Assembly: GCA_019925095.2 (NCBI GenBank)
Contig: CM034388.1
Location: 31,502,934-31,566,933, forward strand
Length of the DNA: 64,000 bases
Reading direction: 5' to 3'
DNA from: Dendrolimus kikuchii
Taxonomy: Eukaryota; Arthropoda; Insecta; Lepidoptera; Lasiocampidae
Part shown: positions 1 through 10,856 of the stretch, one piece after another
Layout: each line of letters begins with the position of its first letter
Numbering within the stretch: the first letter of the stretch is position 1
Position numbers and translations under genes: made by a program
Notes under the pieces: model-generated
The model's database searches: none
What the model was told of the DNA's origin: nothing
Seen by the model: the letters and a program-made list of their open reading frames with translations, nothing else

Positions 1-165
1 TTATCACTTCCACCCCTGGAGCTTGAGTCTTAGCTCTAGCGATCTCCACTCCGTGCCGGCCGGTTAAGGCAAGCACGGAGGCGGGGGCCTTGCCTTGGCC
101 CCCGGAGTCAGGTACGAGGTGTCGCTACTCACCTAAGGCTTCGACAGAAAGCCCTCTTGCGGCTT
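1..165 (-). repeat. GC-rich dispersed repeat, 5' block
   Basis: Reverse complement of about 46950-47120 (GGGGCCTTGCCTTGGCCCCC, CCGTGCCGGCCGGTTAAGG). Cut by the window edge. Confidence 0.7.
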
Positions 166-170
166 CAGCA

Positions 171-590
171 TTATTATTATTATTCTTTTTTTAAATGTAG
201 TTTATACTAATACCAAGTAGTTTATATGAAAGATGACTGAAAAAGCTTGGGAGCGATCGCATTATACCCATTCGGTTCGATCATCTAAAAAATCTTTCAT
301 TGTGTAATAAGTCTTCTCATACAAACGTGGCTTTACAATTTTTTTCAAACTTGTTTATTGTAATATATAGAACATTTTTCTGGGATTTGGTTGAAGAGCT
401 TTGTACTTTGTCCCACGAAACTATTGTAAATTTTATGGACCCTACATGTGGGAATTTCTAATTTATTTTTGTTCCTAGTATTTTTACAATGTACGTCACC
501 TAGTCTGGGAAAATACGAGATATTTTTCTTAACATATAGTATATTTTCAAGTATATACTGTTAAGCCACTGTTACAATGTTTATTTCTTT
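171..590. other. AT-rich stretch without recognised feature
   Basis: I see no gene or repeat with a second copy here. Confidence 0.5.
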
Positions 591-791
591 AAACTTATCT
601 CGCAAGGAATCCCGCGCTCCCATGTTGTAAATTAAGCGAATAGATTACATCGATATCAGTCATGAACCTTATCTTTATTACCGCATATGCTGCCGAGCTT
701 AGTCCGTTCGCCAATTTATTTATATGGAGATAAATGGTCGAAACCACAACATTTAAGGTTTCTCCATTTAAGATCACATAAGTAATTACAG

Positions 792-1969
792 AATATTTTC
801 TTAAGTTTTCGCGACTTGTATACATAATAAAACTACGTTTTAACGGTTTTAAGCGCGGTAAATTTTATTTGATTTTGGTTTTTCCGACGTTTCGGCCACT
901 TTTCAGTGGCCGTGATCACGGAAGACAAAGATGTCAAGTGTCAACGAGTATTGTTAAAGTTTTATTTAGCCTACCGCCAACTTATTAATTTTAATTATTT
1001 AATTTTTAATTTTGTTTATGGTTATTATTTAATCTATGGGAGCCTAATCTAATTTACTACCGCTTCGCAACATGTTATGGCTTGAAGAGAAGAAGCGGCG
1101 CAAGAAACTCTTCAGCAAACATGCCTAGCTCTAATAATTTTATATAATATTAAAATGGGTGGAAGGAAAAATAAAAGTAATTATCAGTCAAGTTGGTTTG
1201 TGTTCCGTTGTACGCAGAAAGAGCTCACAGTGTCTTGAGGTCTGGCAGCTGGTTTTTGCTGGGTTTGGGTCTTAATAGTTTTGATAATTGGATCCCAAAC
1301 AGGTGGTACTTGCCAACCATCTTCTCTATTGAAATTTGGGTGTTTTTTGATTTCAATAGCCTCACGCATCATTCTAGGTATGAAACGATTCTCTTTCGCG
1401 AGGATTTGTGGGTTATCGAATCTGATGTAGTGGTTGGGTTTATCCAGCGTGTGTTCACTGATCGCAGACTTCGTAGACCTTGTGTGTTTCATGTCAGCAA
1501 TGTGTTCTTTTACTCGTGTTTTTATGCTCCTCTTTGTTTGCCCAATGTATGACAATCCACACTCACAATCAAGCTTGTAAACCCCTGCATCCTGGAGTGG
1601 GATATTGCATTTCACAGGTCTCAGAAATTGGGTAATCTTTTTCTGCGGCTTGAAATATGTTTTGATTGAAGCTCGCCTGAGGATGTGACCAATTCTGTCT
1701 GTGACCCCCTTGATATAGGGTAGGGTAGCAGGGCACCGCTCAACTGAAGGTGGTTTGGGGCCTTTGTGACGTTGGTGTGGAGTCTTCAGCTGATTGCGTT
1801 GTAGAACTCGCTTGACATGCTGAAGCTCTCCAGCTATGTGGTTCTCGTCACAAATTTTCCGTGCTCTCTGAAACAAAGATTTGCCCACGGTAGCTAACTG
1901 ACTAGGATGGTGGTGAGACGAAATCAAATAAAATTTACCGCGCTTAAAACCGTTAAAACGTAGTTTTAT
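792..1969 (-). mobile_element. Penelope-like element, 5'-truncated, with inverted terminal segments
   Basis: Flanked by a perfect 13-bp target duplication TAAGTAATTACAG (779-791 and 1970-1982). The segment AAAACTACGTTTTAACGG and onward near 826-878 recurs inverted at about 1921-1969. The minus strand encodes the C-terminal part of a Penelope polyprotein. Inverted terminal segments and 5' truncation are known properties of Penelope-like elements. Confidence 0.85.
1184..1927 (-). CDS. Penelope-like element ORF: GIY-YIG endonuclease domain
   Basis: 247 aa, the C-terminal end of a Penelope polyprotein. Residues about 1-60 (HHPSQ... region) match the linker that follows the reverse transcriptase in this family. 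Around residues 115-175 lies a GIY-YIG nuclease: VYKLDCECGLSYIGQT, then KTRVKEH and a downstream SAISEH. The nuclease nicks target DNA for retrotransposition. The reverse transcriptase itself is missing because the copy is 5'-truncated. The ORF is open and has no internal stop, which suggests a young insertion, but it cannot be autonomous. The first Met is not a natural start. Confidence 0.85.
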   Translation of the reverse strand: MISSHHHPSQLATVGKSLFQRARKICDENHIAGELQHVKRVLQRNQLKTPHQRHKGPKPPSVERCPATLPYIKGVTDRIGHILRRASIKTYFKPQKKITQFLRPVKCNIPLQDAGVYKLDCECGLSYIGQTKRSIKTRVKEHIADMKHTRSTKSAISEHTLDKPNHYIRFDNPQILAKENRFIPRMMREAIEIKKHPNFNREDGWQVPPVWDPIIKTIKTQTQQKPAARPQDTVSSFCVQRNTNQLD

Positions 1970-2530
1970 TAAGTAATTACAGGTTTAATAGTAGGCATGG
2001 AGAATTTAACATATTTGTTTTTTTTGTTGTTGTTTAAAAGTATATTATTTACATCAAACCAGTGTACTATGATAGAAAGCGCGTTGTTTACGTCGTCAAA
2101 CTTTGTTTTTTTGCCGCATAATTTTAAATATTAAGGATGTATCGTCAGCACACAATACAATGTCGTGTTTATTTTATACAAAGAAAAGCAAGTCATTTAT
2201 ATAAATAGGAAATAAGAAAGGGCCGAGAATCGATCCCTGTGGGACTCCCATATTAATAGGAACTCCGGGAGATCTTTTTCTATTAATCTCAACCTTCTAA
2301 ATCCTACCATTTAGATAGGATGTCAAAAGGTCGAGAGCAAAACCTCTTATACCGTAGTGCTTTAGTTTCCTGATCAATGTTTTGTGTTCGACACAATCAA
2401 ATGCTTTGGATAAATAGCACAAAATACCCAACATATCACACGACTCTTCCCAAGCCCTAAAAATGTTTTTATGCAACTGAACACCGGCATCAGTTGGTGG
2501 ATTGACCTTTAGTAAATCCAAATTGTTTAA

Positions 2531-3100
2531 TTGTTTAGCAAATTTTTAATATTTAAATGACTAAGTAACTGATGTAAGATTAGTTTTTTATATATCTTAC
2601 GAAACGTCGATAGTATCGAGATAGGTCTGAATTGCTTGTGTTTGTTCGGGATTGACGTAAAAACTACTGGGCTGAGTTCGATGTGGTTATCGCTGATCGA
2701 CAGCAAATTTCCGAAGTTAAAATCTGCGGTCTTTACTATCCGAGAACACGTATAAATTAGCTTATTCCGTCTAACGTGTACAAAGTCGCGGGCGAATCCT
2801 AGTATATAATATAACCTTAAAATAGCAATATTTTGTTTGAAAAAAGTATTTTCGTGTAGATTTTCCTCAACAAGCTCGAATACTAAGTAACTACCAATTG
2901 AAGGCCATATATAAAAGTAAAAAATTAAGTCTACTATGTACGCCGTTTCGCAACGAGAACAAACTCCTCAGCAACACGTCTAGCTTAAAAATATTTTTCG
3001 TCATGTTTATGTATCTCAGGCTCTTCAAGCGAATAATTCATTCTGTCAAAAAAGTATCGGGAATGGATGATTTGTTTATGGTTCCAAATTCATATTTTTT
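2531..3100. other. AT-rich stretch with repeat fragments
   Basis: Holds a Helitron-like end (GTCGCGGGCGAATCCTAG near 2790-2808) and an inverted fragment of the LINE tail repeat (about 2925-3010). No gene seen. Confidence 0.45.
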
Positions 3101-3103
3101 TTG

Positions 3104-4065
3104 TTAGATTGGCACAACTGTTTTTCATTTTGGCGCGGAGTTTGAATTGCATCGGTCATTTAGATTAAATACCGTAATGTTTTTGGTTAGATCATATCTA
3201 GTGTGTATTGCGAATTTCATAATGGACAAAAATATCGAATAAAGAGTTTGTCTTAAATTTTGCATCGTCAATAGAACTTCGTGTTTGGAGATACTGAAAA
3301 TGTTAGAGAAGGCTTACGATGAATCAGTTTTATCAAAAACACGAACTTATGAGTGTTACAAAGCGTTCAAAAGTGGCCGAGATGTGCTGAAAGATTCGCC
3401 TCGCCCTGGTAGGCCATCAACGTCTTCAACTGATGTTAACATCGCAAAAGTGAAGGCAATAGTGACTGAAAATCCTCATCCGAGTTTGAGAGATTATTAT
3501 TATTCGTGCAGGAACGGAGAAAGAATACAATTTCCTGCGGCCCGGCGGCCTGTCGTAAGAGGCGACTTAACAACCCATAGCCAGGTGGTAGGGCATTTGC
3601 CCGACTGGATGGCTACCACCCCTGGTCTAGAGTATGTCGCCATAACAACCTAGAGTTGTGTTCCGTCATTAGTGACCAGGTTCCAGTCTCCTTTAAGAGA
3701 GCAGCAGCGCATTTGTAGCATCTTTGGTGTTGCAAATGTCCATAGGCGATGGTAACCGCTTTCCATCGAGTGGGCCGTCTGCCTGTCTGCTGATCTCCTG
3801 CAATAAAAAAAAAAGAGAAATAGCCGCTGAAGTTCCTGTGTCTGACGAGTCGATTCGTATAACTGTAAATAACCACTTGGGTACAAAACATGTTGCCGTT
3901 CGGCTAGTCCCAAAAAACCTAAATATTCTCCAAAAATTCAATCGCATAAGAGTCGCTGCGGATACGCTAGAACGAGCCAATTCCGACCCAACATTCATGA
4001 AATGAATTGTTACTGGTGATGAGATGTGGGTTTACGAGTTTGACATGCAAAGTCCCTCTGTAATA
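3104..4065 (+). mobile_element. Dead mariner-type transposon, interrupted by a SINE-like repeat
   Basis: Left end TTAGATTGGCACAACTG resembles a mariner terminal repeat. From the ATG at 3222 the translation follows mariner transposase: MDKNIE, a stop, then MLEKAYDESVLSKTRTYE and GRPSTSSTDVNIAKVKAIV. A SINE-like copy (about 3492-3814) interrupts the helix-turn-helix region. The frame resumes IAAEVPVSDESIRI and LERANSDPTFMK, followed by a TGA in place of Arg and then VTGDEMWVYEFDM, the first catalytic Asp region. The 3' half is missing. Confidence 0.8.
3492..3814 (+). mobile_element. SINE-like 310-bp repeat, copy 1
   Basis: Near full-length, in the orientation CGTGCAGGAACGGAGAAAG to CTCCTGCAATAAAAAAAAAA. 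Inserted inside the mariner reading frame. Confidence 0.85.
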
Positions 4066-4152
4066 AGTAAAAATATTTCGCTATCCCCTATACTCCACTG
4101 TTTCTAAATTGTATTTTACTACGTTTTAAATGGTAAATTCGTTCCAAAATGT

Positions 4153-4424
4153 ATTTTTTTATTGCATGAGTTCAACAGACTGGTAGACGGCCCGTTTGAT
4201 GGAAAGCGATTACCATCGCCTATGGAGATTTGCAACACCAAATGTGCTGCTGCTCTTTGGACAGCCTTGACACTAATGCCAGAATACAGCTCAAGGTTGT
4301 TGTGGCGTCATACTCTAGACTAGGAGTAGTAACCATTCAGCCGGGTAAATGCGGGTTATTTTGTAGCCTCTTACGACAGGTCACCCAGCCGCAGGAAATT
4401 GTATTCTTTCTCCGTTCCTGCACT
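4153..4424 (-). mobile_element. SINE-like repeat, copy 2
   Basis: Divergent reverse copy from TTTTTTTATTGCATGAG to the CTCCGTTCCTGCAC end. It directly follows the truncated mariner. Confidence 0.75.
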
Positions 4425-4429
4425 GATAA

Positions 4430-5535
4430 TGGTTAGATATACCTATATATAAAGATGGACGGATGTTTTATGCTATCCGTATGTTTCATTGGTTTCATTC
4501 ATTCTGTTTATAAAACCCTAAAAAGATGTAACCAAATTACATGAATAGTAAGAAATAGTTCAAAGTACAAAAAAAATTCGATATCTACTGGTTTTTTAAA
4601 ATTATTCCGGGACTCTGTTCCCAAATGCCTACAGGTACTCGGATATGTAAGACATCGCGTGTCGTCCTGAGTTCATTGATTGTATGCATTCTGCACTGAT
4701 TTGCTTCTTCCGTGGTCTTTCCATTGTGAACAATTCTGTTGTATGATTGTCATCTGCATTATATATTTTATTATATGCATTATTTATTTTTAGTCAGATA
4801 TCTTCTATTTGAAAAGTTTATTATAAGTGTACCTTTTTGCCAATTTTCTCAATGTTTACTAATTTTTTTTTATCGCCTTCTCCTCTATCATTGGTTAAGA
4901 TAGAGGTCTTTCTTAATCATTTTTTCTTTTTTATTTTCTTAAATCTACTAACACGGGGAAAGGTAAGGTAAGGGATTCTTTATTTTTATTTCATATTTTT
5001 TCTTTCTTTTTTACTTATTTTCTTTTCTTTCTTTTTTCAAAACAGAACTTATAACTATTACACGTTTTTACTAATTCTAGTTTTACACTTTTCGCTTACG
5101 TTCTCTATATATCTATTTATGTTTATTTATCTATTTTATACTTTTTATTACTACATTTCTTCTATTATACATTTATACACTATTCTTACTTGCTAGGGAT
5201 TATTGTATTATTTTACTACTATTAAGTCAATGTTCAGCTTTGACTATTTCTGTGGTCTGTGAAGTATTCACCAGCCTAAACTTTTTAAAACGTAGAGATC
5301 CCAGGTTTGATTCCCGACAGTGTATGTAATTAATATAGTCATTAATGAATTTTCTTATATTTATTCTGATCTGGGTGTCTGGATATTGAACCAAAATAAA
5401 ATAAATATTACATTTAATAAAACTTAACACCGTTATTTTGGAAAAGAGCGTTGTGACAATTTTATAACGATTCCATTGTGAGCAAAATGGACATGGAACT
5501 TTAAAACCTATGATTTATATTTTTGTACTATCGCT
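4430..5535. other. AT-rich stretch upstream of the broken SLC22 exon
   Basis: T-rich with TTTTCTTTTC runs. I looked for a TM1 exon equivalent to gene A exon 1 and found none. Confidence 0.45.
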
Positions 5536-5539
5536 ACAG

Positions 5540-5717
5540 GTGGATGGTACCAGAAAGTGAAGCCGAACTGCCCAACTTCGACATCAAAGGATGGCGTTCG
5601 TGGGCGTTCCCGGAATCAAAAGGCCTATTGGACCGCGTTCCCTCCCTAGGGAAAGTATCTACTCCCGGCAACTTCTTACAAAACCTTTATGAAAATGATA
5701 ATACTATTGTTTCTGAG
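5540..5717 (+). pseudogene. SLC22-type extracellular loop exon lacking all cysteines
   Basis: A 178-nt open exon bounded by CTACAG and GTAATA. It has the same phases (2 in, 0 out) and the same start as gene A exon 2: Arg completed by the first G, then x-x-VPE. It ends YENDNTIVSE, the family ending just before FDLGC. It is 57 nt shorter than gene A exon 2, and every conserved loop cysteine is absent: RC has become RW, PEC has become PES, and the downstream ones are substituted or deleted. No matching TM1 exon is seen upstream and no TM2-TM11 exons follow. It could be a decayed paralogue, a highly divergent one, or one whose other exons were lost or misassembled. Homology is clear from position and phase; status as a pseudogene is inferred. 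Confidence 0.6.
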
Positions 5718-6001
5718 GTAATATATTTTAAATTTATGTGCTGTCCTAATGAATCTTAGATTTTCTTCAGGCTGCTTATGTCTATCCGTGGACTAAAATA
5801 ATTTACAAAAATTAAATCATTCAACGGATCGATTATTGTTATAAATATCTTATCAATCAGACACTGGACAGGGCTGTGTTTTAGAAATTATTCCTTGTAA
5901 TAAAAAAAGTAGGTGATAATTTCCCTCTCATTTTGTTGCATACCAAAAAATATCGATATTGTCTATCTAGCATGTGATATCACATCACTATAAAATTGCA
6001 A

Positions 6002-6237
6002 TTTTTTTTTATTGCAGGCGATCAGCATACCGGCAGACGGCCCACTTGATGGAAAGCGGTTACCATCGCCTATGGACATTTGCAACATCAAAGTTGCTAC
6101 AAATGCGCTGCTGCTTTCTTAAGGGAGACTGGAACCTGGTCACTAATGCCGGAACACAACTCAAGGTTATTATGGCGACATACTTCAGACCAGGGGTGGT
6201 AGCCATCCAGTCGGGCAAATGCCCTACCACCTGGCAA
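6002..6237 (-). mobile_element. SINE-like repeat, copy 3 (5'-truncated)
   Basis: Reverse copy with a T-rich start. It breaks off at CCTACCACCTGGC, so the CGTGCAGGAACGG end is missing. Confidence 0.8.
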
Positions 6238-6537
6238 ATCGGCATCTCGAACTATTTTAATATTAATTAAAATAAAATGAGTAATGTCGCATCTCATAAG
6301 GTTGCCTGGTAACCTGTTGATGCAGTCTGTTATATTAGATTTCTGATCGCTTGGATTTTATTATTTAAAACAATTATCAATCATTATCTAAGCAAATTCA
6401 CGTAAAAAATATTGTCATATAAATACCAGCTTGCATATCGAGATTAATCTAAACCAGATACTAGATCATCTTGGGTGGTAGCATATTTATATCATATACA
6501 CCACAAGTGTTATACCCCGAAGTTATTATTGTTTATT

Positions 6538-6640
6538 TAATCTATCTATACTATAATATTATAAAGAGGTAAAGTTTGGATGTTCGGGGTTATCTCTGGT
6601 ACTACGGTACTAATCCGATTTTGAAAATTCTATCACCAGT
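6538..6640 (+). mobile_element. Helitron 5' end fragment
   Basis: Contains TACTATAATATTATAAAGAG followed by a rapidly diverging AT-rich stretch, the form seen at the 5' ends of lepidopteran Helitrons. No CTAG end is paired with it. Confidence 0.4.
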
Positions 6641-7023
6641 AGAAAGCTATATTATTTTCAAATGACATAGGCAATAATATTTGATTGTTGACTGTAATAA
6701 ATAAATCAAAAAAGTAAAAAAGTTTTACGCGCAGGGAAAACGGGAACGCCTGTCAAAAATGTTATAGCAATAACGTTCCATGCAAGAATTGCGCATATTC
6801 TCGTACGCGGCACTTCGAGTGCTTCCTGCGTTTATTAATTAACTAAAGGTTACAAAGCTTAATTCTTTTTCTTCTGCTGCATCTGGGATCACGTCAATGT
6901 TAGTGATCGTTCCACGCAGATGTAGCAATGGGATTAATGCGTTATTTGTGATGCGATATTGTTATTACTGTTAATGACGTTAACTATTCTCAGATGATGA
7001 CGTACATACACTAATGTAGCAAT

Positions 7024-7335
7024 TTTTTTATTACCGAAGCACAGCAGACAGGTTGACGGCCCAACTATGACGGAAAGTGGTTACCGTCGCCTATGGCCAT
7101 AAACAATACCAGAGGTGCTGTTTAATGTGCTACCTGTCTTGAAGGAAAAACTGGAAACTGGCCACTGATGCCGGAACACAACTCAAAGTGGTTATGGCGG
7201 TATATTCTAGACCAGGGCTGGTAGCCATCCAGTCGGGCAAATGCCCTACCACCTGGCTTTGGGTTGTTTTGTCAACTCTAACGGCAGGCCGCCCCAACGC
7301 AGGAATTAGAATTCTTTTGCGTTCCTGCATGTTCC
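7024..7335 (-). mobile_element. SINE-like repeat, copy 4 (divergent)
   Basis: Full-length in outline but with many substitutions, for example ATTACCGAAGCACAGCAGAC at the A-tail side. An older copy. Confidence 0.75.
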
Positions 7336-7339
7336 TGCA

Positions 7340-8020
7340 ATCATTAACGGCATTATTTTTAAATCTATAAACAAGACGCATTTGGTTACAATCACTAACT
7401 ATAACGTTATCGCACGTGAAACCTGACCTAAATTATTTACTTATACCTACATAAATATTAAAATCAGGTTAAATCTTTGCAAAAAGCTGAGGTGAAATAG
7501 CGGTCAAAAGGTAATTTATACGACAATAAACTATAAATAGCCTAAGAATCAGATTCACTTTTTAATTTAGGCAGTGCGCGCACTATAAATATTGCGTTGC
7601 AATTTTTATCCGCAAAATTTATGAAAATCTATAGAAACGCGTGTACTAGAAAGAAAATAATGTGTATTTAGAGAATTATTTAAAATGGAAGCTCTACGTA
7701 AACAGTTTAACAAAAGCCAAAGGTTCATTAACTCTAAACAGGCCCTAACTCGGCAAATGCTGGTTGATAACAACCAACACTGGTCTTCCGTTAGTGCCAG
7801 AACTTAAAATCACCTTCACGGAAGTAAAAATGATCGTATAAACATGTAAATATTTATGCGTAAGAAAATTCTAGTTACGAATATTATTTATAGTGAGAAC
7901 AATAACAAACCAAGAATGGCTAATATATATATATATATATATATATAAAATGGGAAAATAATAATTTAAAAAAATAGAAATAGGTCACGTCACGTAGAAA
8001 AAGAAATTAAATTATATAAA
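7340..8020. other. AT-rich stretch
   Basis: Contains a short AT dinucleotide run near 7922-7948 and a 40-codon ORF from about 7685 that I do not consider a gene. Confidence 0.45.
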
Positions 8021-8026
8021 ACTACT

Positions 8027-8226
8027 AGCTGTCCCGGCAGGCGTTGTTCTGCCCTGAAGAAATAAAATTTAGAACCCGATTGCAGCGCCACCTACCGGGT
8101 CCAATTGTGAATTAAACCATCCTCGAATCCACTTGAACACATACAAAAAAAATCATTCAAATCGGTCCAGCCGTTTAGGAGGAGTTCACTGTCAACACAT
8201 GTACAGAAGAATTATATATATAAAGA
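8027..8226 (-). mobile_element. Short Helitron copy
   Basis: In reverse orientation: CTAGCTGTCCCGGCAGGCGT at one end and an AT-rich TATATATAAAGA at the other, so 5' TC and 3' CTAG, lying between T and A on this strand. Confidence 0.65.
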
Positions 8227-8236
8227 ATAACTATGA

Positions 8237-8569
8237 GTGTCGGGGTGAAGGTAAGGAACGGAATGCTCCGGTGGTTCGGGCATGTGGAAAGAATGCATGA
8301 TGAAAAAATGACTAAACAGATATAGAATGCAAAAGTGGATGGATGCAGAAGTCGTGGAAGGCCACGACACACCTTCCATGATCAAATTGATCGTGTACTA
8401 GCAGAAGGTAATATCAGGAGCTTTAAGAACAGACGAGCGTGCATGACAAGAGTTATTATGAATGTCAAAGAAGCAAGTGAGGTGTGTAAGAATAAGCCTG
8501 AATGGCGCTCTATTGTTCGTGCCTACCACGCAAAGGAACTGGCGTGAAGTTATGTATGTATGTGTATGT
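8237..8569 (+). mobile_element. RTE LINE 3' fragment, copy 1
   Basis: 5'-truncated at GTGTCGGGGTGAAGG and ending in TATG repeats. Perfect 11-bp duplication AATAACTATGA on both sides (8226-8236, 8570-8580). Encodes the LRWFGHVERMHDE and RGRPRHTFHDQIDRVL part of the RTE C-terminus with a stop and small indels. Confidence 0.9.
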
Positions 8570-8690
8570 AATAACTATGAAATAGACACAACCTGACTTA
8601 CTAAAAGGCGATTTAATTCGGCATGTGATTTTTCTGTAAGATCTATAACCGATGGAGAACTCTGTAAAAGTGCGTTCACTATAGAATTCT

Positions 8691-8931
8691 GCCAGGTGGT
8701 AGGGCATTTGTCTGACTGGATGGCTACCACCCCTGGTCTAAAGTATGCCGCCATAACAACCTTGAGTTGTGTTCCGGCATTAGTGACCAGGTTCCAGTCT
8801 CCTTTAAGAGAGCAGCAGCGCATTTGTAGCACGTTTGTTGTTGCAAATGTCCATAGGCAATGGTAACCGTTTTCCATCTAGTGGGCCGTCTGCCTGTCTG
8901 CTGAACTCCTGCAATAAAAAATAAAAAAAAG
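8691..8931 (+). mobile_element. SINE-like repeat, copy 5 (5'-truncated)
   Basis: Starts at GCCAGGTGGTAGGGCATTTG and runs to the A tail. A second partial copy follows immediately. Confidence 0.8.
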
Positions 8932-9077
8932 TTAGTGACCAGGTTCCAGTTTCCTTTAAGAGAGCAGCAGCGCATTTGCAGCAACTTGGTGTTGCAAATG
9001 TCCATAGGCGATGGTAACCGCTTTCCATCAAGTGGGCCGTCTGCCTGTCTGCTGATCTCCTGCAATAAAAAAAAAAG
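8932..9077 (+). mobile_element. SINE-like repeat, copy 6 (3' half)
   Basis: Starts GTTAGTGACCAGGTTCCAG directly after the A tail of copy 5 and ends CTCCTGCAATAAAAAAAAAA. Confidence 0.8.
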
Positions 9078-9258
9078 AATTAATTGAGATTTAAAATGGG
9101 ACTGAGGCGCATCACGGAATTAATTCCGCATCGGATTTAATTCTGTAGACGGCTACAGATTTCATGCGCGCCAGGCCTAATGTTCAAATATGTTTTGGAA
9201 TTTTCATAATTTTGCGCGAACCCGTCCGCGTAATATCCAAGGCCGAATTCCTAATTAA

Positions 9259-9594
9259 TCTATATATATACATATAAAACAGAGTGGTGTTTGTTACACT
9301 ATTTATAACTCGAGAACGGCTGTATCGATTTGGCTGAAAAATGGTTGGGAGGTTGCTTAGAACCAGGAGACGGACATAGGATACTTTTTATCCCGTTGGA
9401 ACCGGTAGGTGGCGCTGAGATCGGGTTCTAGAATCCTCCTAATCACCTGGAGCGATTTTGGTGTTTTTGTTTTTGTGTGTTTGAGTGGTTTCCCGGATGG
9501 TTTAGATTCACAATTAGAACCGATAGGTGGGGCTGGGATCGGGTCCTAGATTTTTATTGTTTCAGAGCAGGACAACGTCTGCCCGGGCCGCTAG
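9259..9594 (+). mobile_element. Non-autonomous Helitron
   Basis: 5' TCTATATATATACATATAAA, 3' GCCCGGGCCGCTAG, inserted between A and T. The internal GAACCGGTAGGTGGCGCTG block is shared with the copies at 32 and 34 kb. Confidence 0.72.
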
Positions 9595-9706
9595 TTATAT
9601 ATTAATTATATAATATTGATGTCTTTTAGTTGAAAATACGCCACAATTTTATACGTATAATAGTACATTATGGTACTAGTGTGTAACATTGGTGGTTACC
9701 GCCGAG

Positions 9707-10163
9707 GCGCCATTGAGACTCGAGCCGTAGGCGAGGGTCTTAAGAGAGCCGAGGACGGTAATCATCAATACACACGTGTATCATACGACGTTTTTCAACA
9801 CACTTGTGAATAAAATAACAACAAAAACTCATTTCATTTAGTAGATAAAAAAAGTTATAATATATGAGTGAAAGTTTTATTTATTAAACACGTACGAGTT
9901 AAAATTATCTATTTAAATAAGAAGTTGCATGAAATGAGCAAGCAATAGGAACATTAATTTATTTGTTCTATAGAACACGATCTTTTTTTTTGAATAAAAA
10001 CTTTTTTAAGAACAAAGCAACTCAACCAATAAAATTAAAAAAAATTCTATAACTCACTAGTGAGTTATAATTTTTTTTAGTCACAGTTTGATTATGGGTG
10101 TCATTCTGTGCCTAATTGCGGTGACCATAGAGCCACTTTATGAGCAAGTGTGTTGAAAAATAC
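9707..10163. mobile_element. About 455-bp MITE-like repeat, copy 1
   Basis: The same sequence occurs inverted at about 31085-31546. Internal segment bounded by TTTTTCAACACACTTG and CAAGTGTGTTGAAAAA, with a central palindrome ATAACTCACTAGTGAGTTAT. Confidence 0.7.
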
Positions 10164-10250
10164 ATTATATTACTTCTAGATATTATTTAAATTATTTATT
10201 TCTAAGTTTCCATAAATTTAATTTTGATTTTATTTTGTTAACAAATAATA

Positions 10251-10560
10251 TTTTTTTATTGCATGAGTTCAGCAGACAGGCAGACGGCCGACTTGATGAA
10301 AAGCGGTTACCATCGCCTATGGACATTTGCAACACCAAAGGTGCTACAAATGCGCTGCTGCTCTCTTAAGGGAAACTGGAACCTGGACACTAATGCCGGA
10401 ACACAACTCAAGATTGTTATGGCGACATACATTAGACCAGAGGTGGTAGCCATCCAGTCGGGCAAATGCCCTACCACCTGGCTGTGGGTTGTTTTGTCGC
10501 CTCTTACGATAGGCCGCCCCAACGCAGGAAATTGAATTCTTTCTCCGTTCCTGCACGGAT
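10251..10560 (-). mobile_element. SINE-like repeat, copy 7
   Basis: Full-length reverse copy, TTTTTTTATTGCATGAG to CTCCGTTCCTGCACGGAT. Confidence 0.85.
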
Positions 10561-10594
10561 AAAAATACCTACATATTATAACAACAATACACAG

Positions 10595-10691
10595 CGCGGT
10601 AATTTTATTTGATATTGGTTTTTTCCGACGTTTAAAACCGTTAAAACGTAGTTTTATTATGTATACAAGTCGCGAAAATTAAGAAAATATT
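10595..10691. mobile_element. Minimal 97-bp Penelope-like terminal remnant
   Basis: Consists only of the two inverted terminal segments joined back to back plus the GTATACAAGTCGCGAAAA end. Flanked by a perfect 13-bp direct repeat CAACAATACACAG (10582-10594 and 10692-10704). Confidence 0.75.
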
Positions 10692-10856
10692 CAACAATAC
10701 ACAGTGTAATTGTTTTAATATCACTCCATATATGGCCGGTCCTGCTGGGTGCAAGCCTGTTTATTTTCGAAAAGTGGTGATTATGCACGTTTGTCTAAGG
10801 TGGTTTGACGGGTTTCATACATATTGGATCGGAAAAACCGCCTAAGAGGTGCATGC

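Larger units (their letters stand above)
595..2530 (-). mobile_element. Jockey-like LINE reverse transcriptase relic, split by a Penelope-like element
   Basis: Reading on the minus strand from 2530 to 1983 gives LSKAFDCVEHKTLIRKL, GVPQGSILGPFLF, the catalytic ADD in CADDTSLIF, and VHWFDVNNILL. The frame then resumes across the insertion at 791 with VILNGETLNVV and INKLANGLSSAAYAV. The two halves join seamlessly in frame when 792-1982 is removed. In-frame stops (for example after SYLNGRI) show it is dead. Confidence 0.8.
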
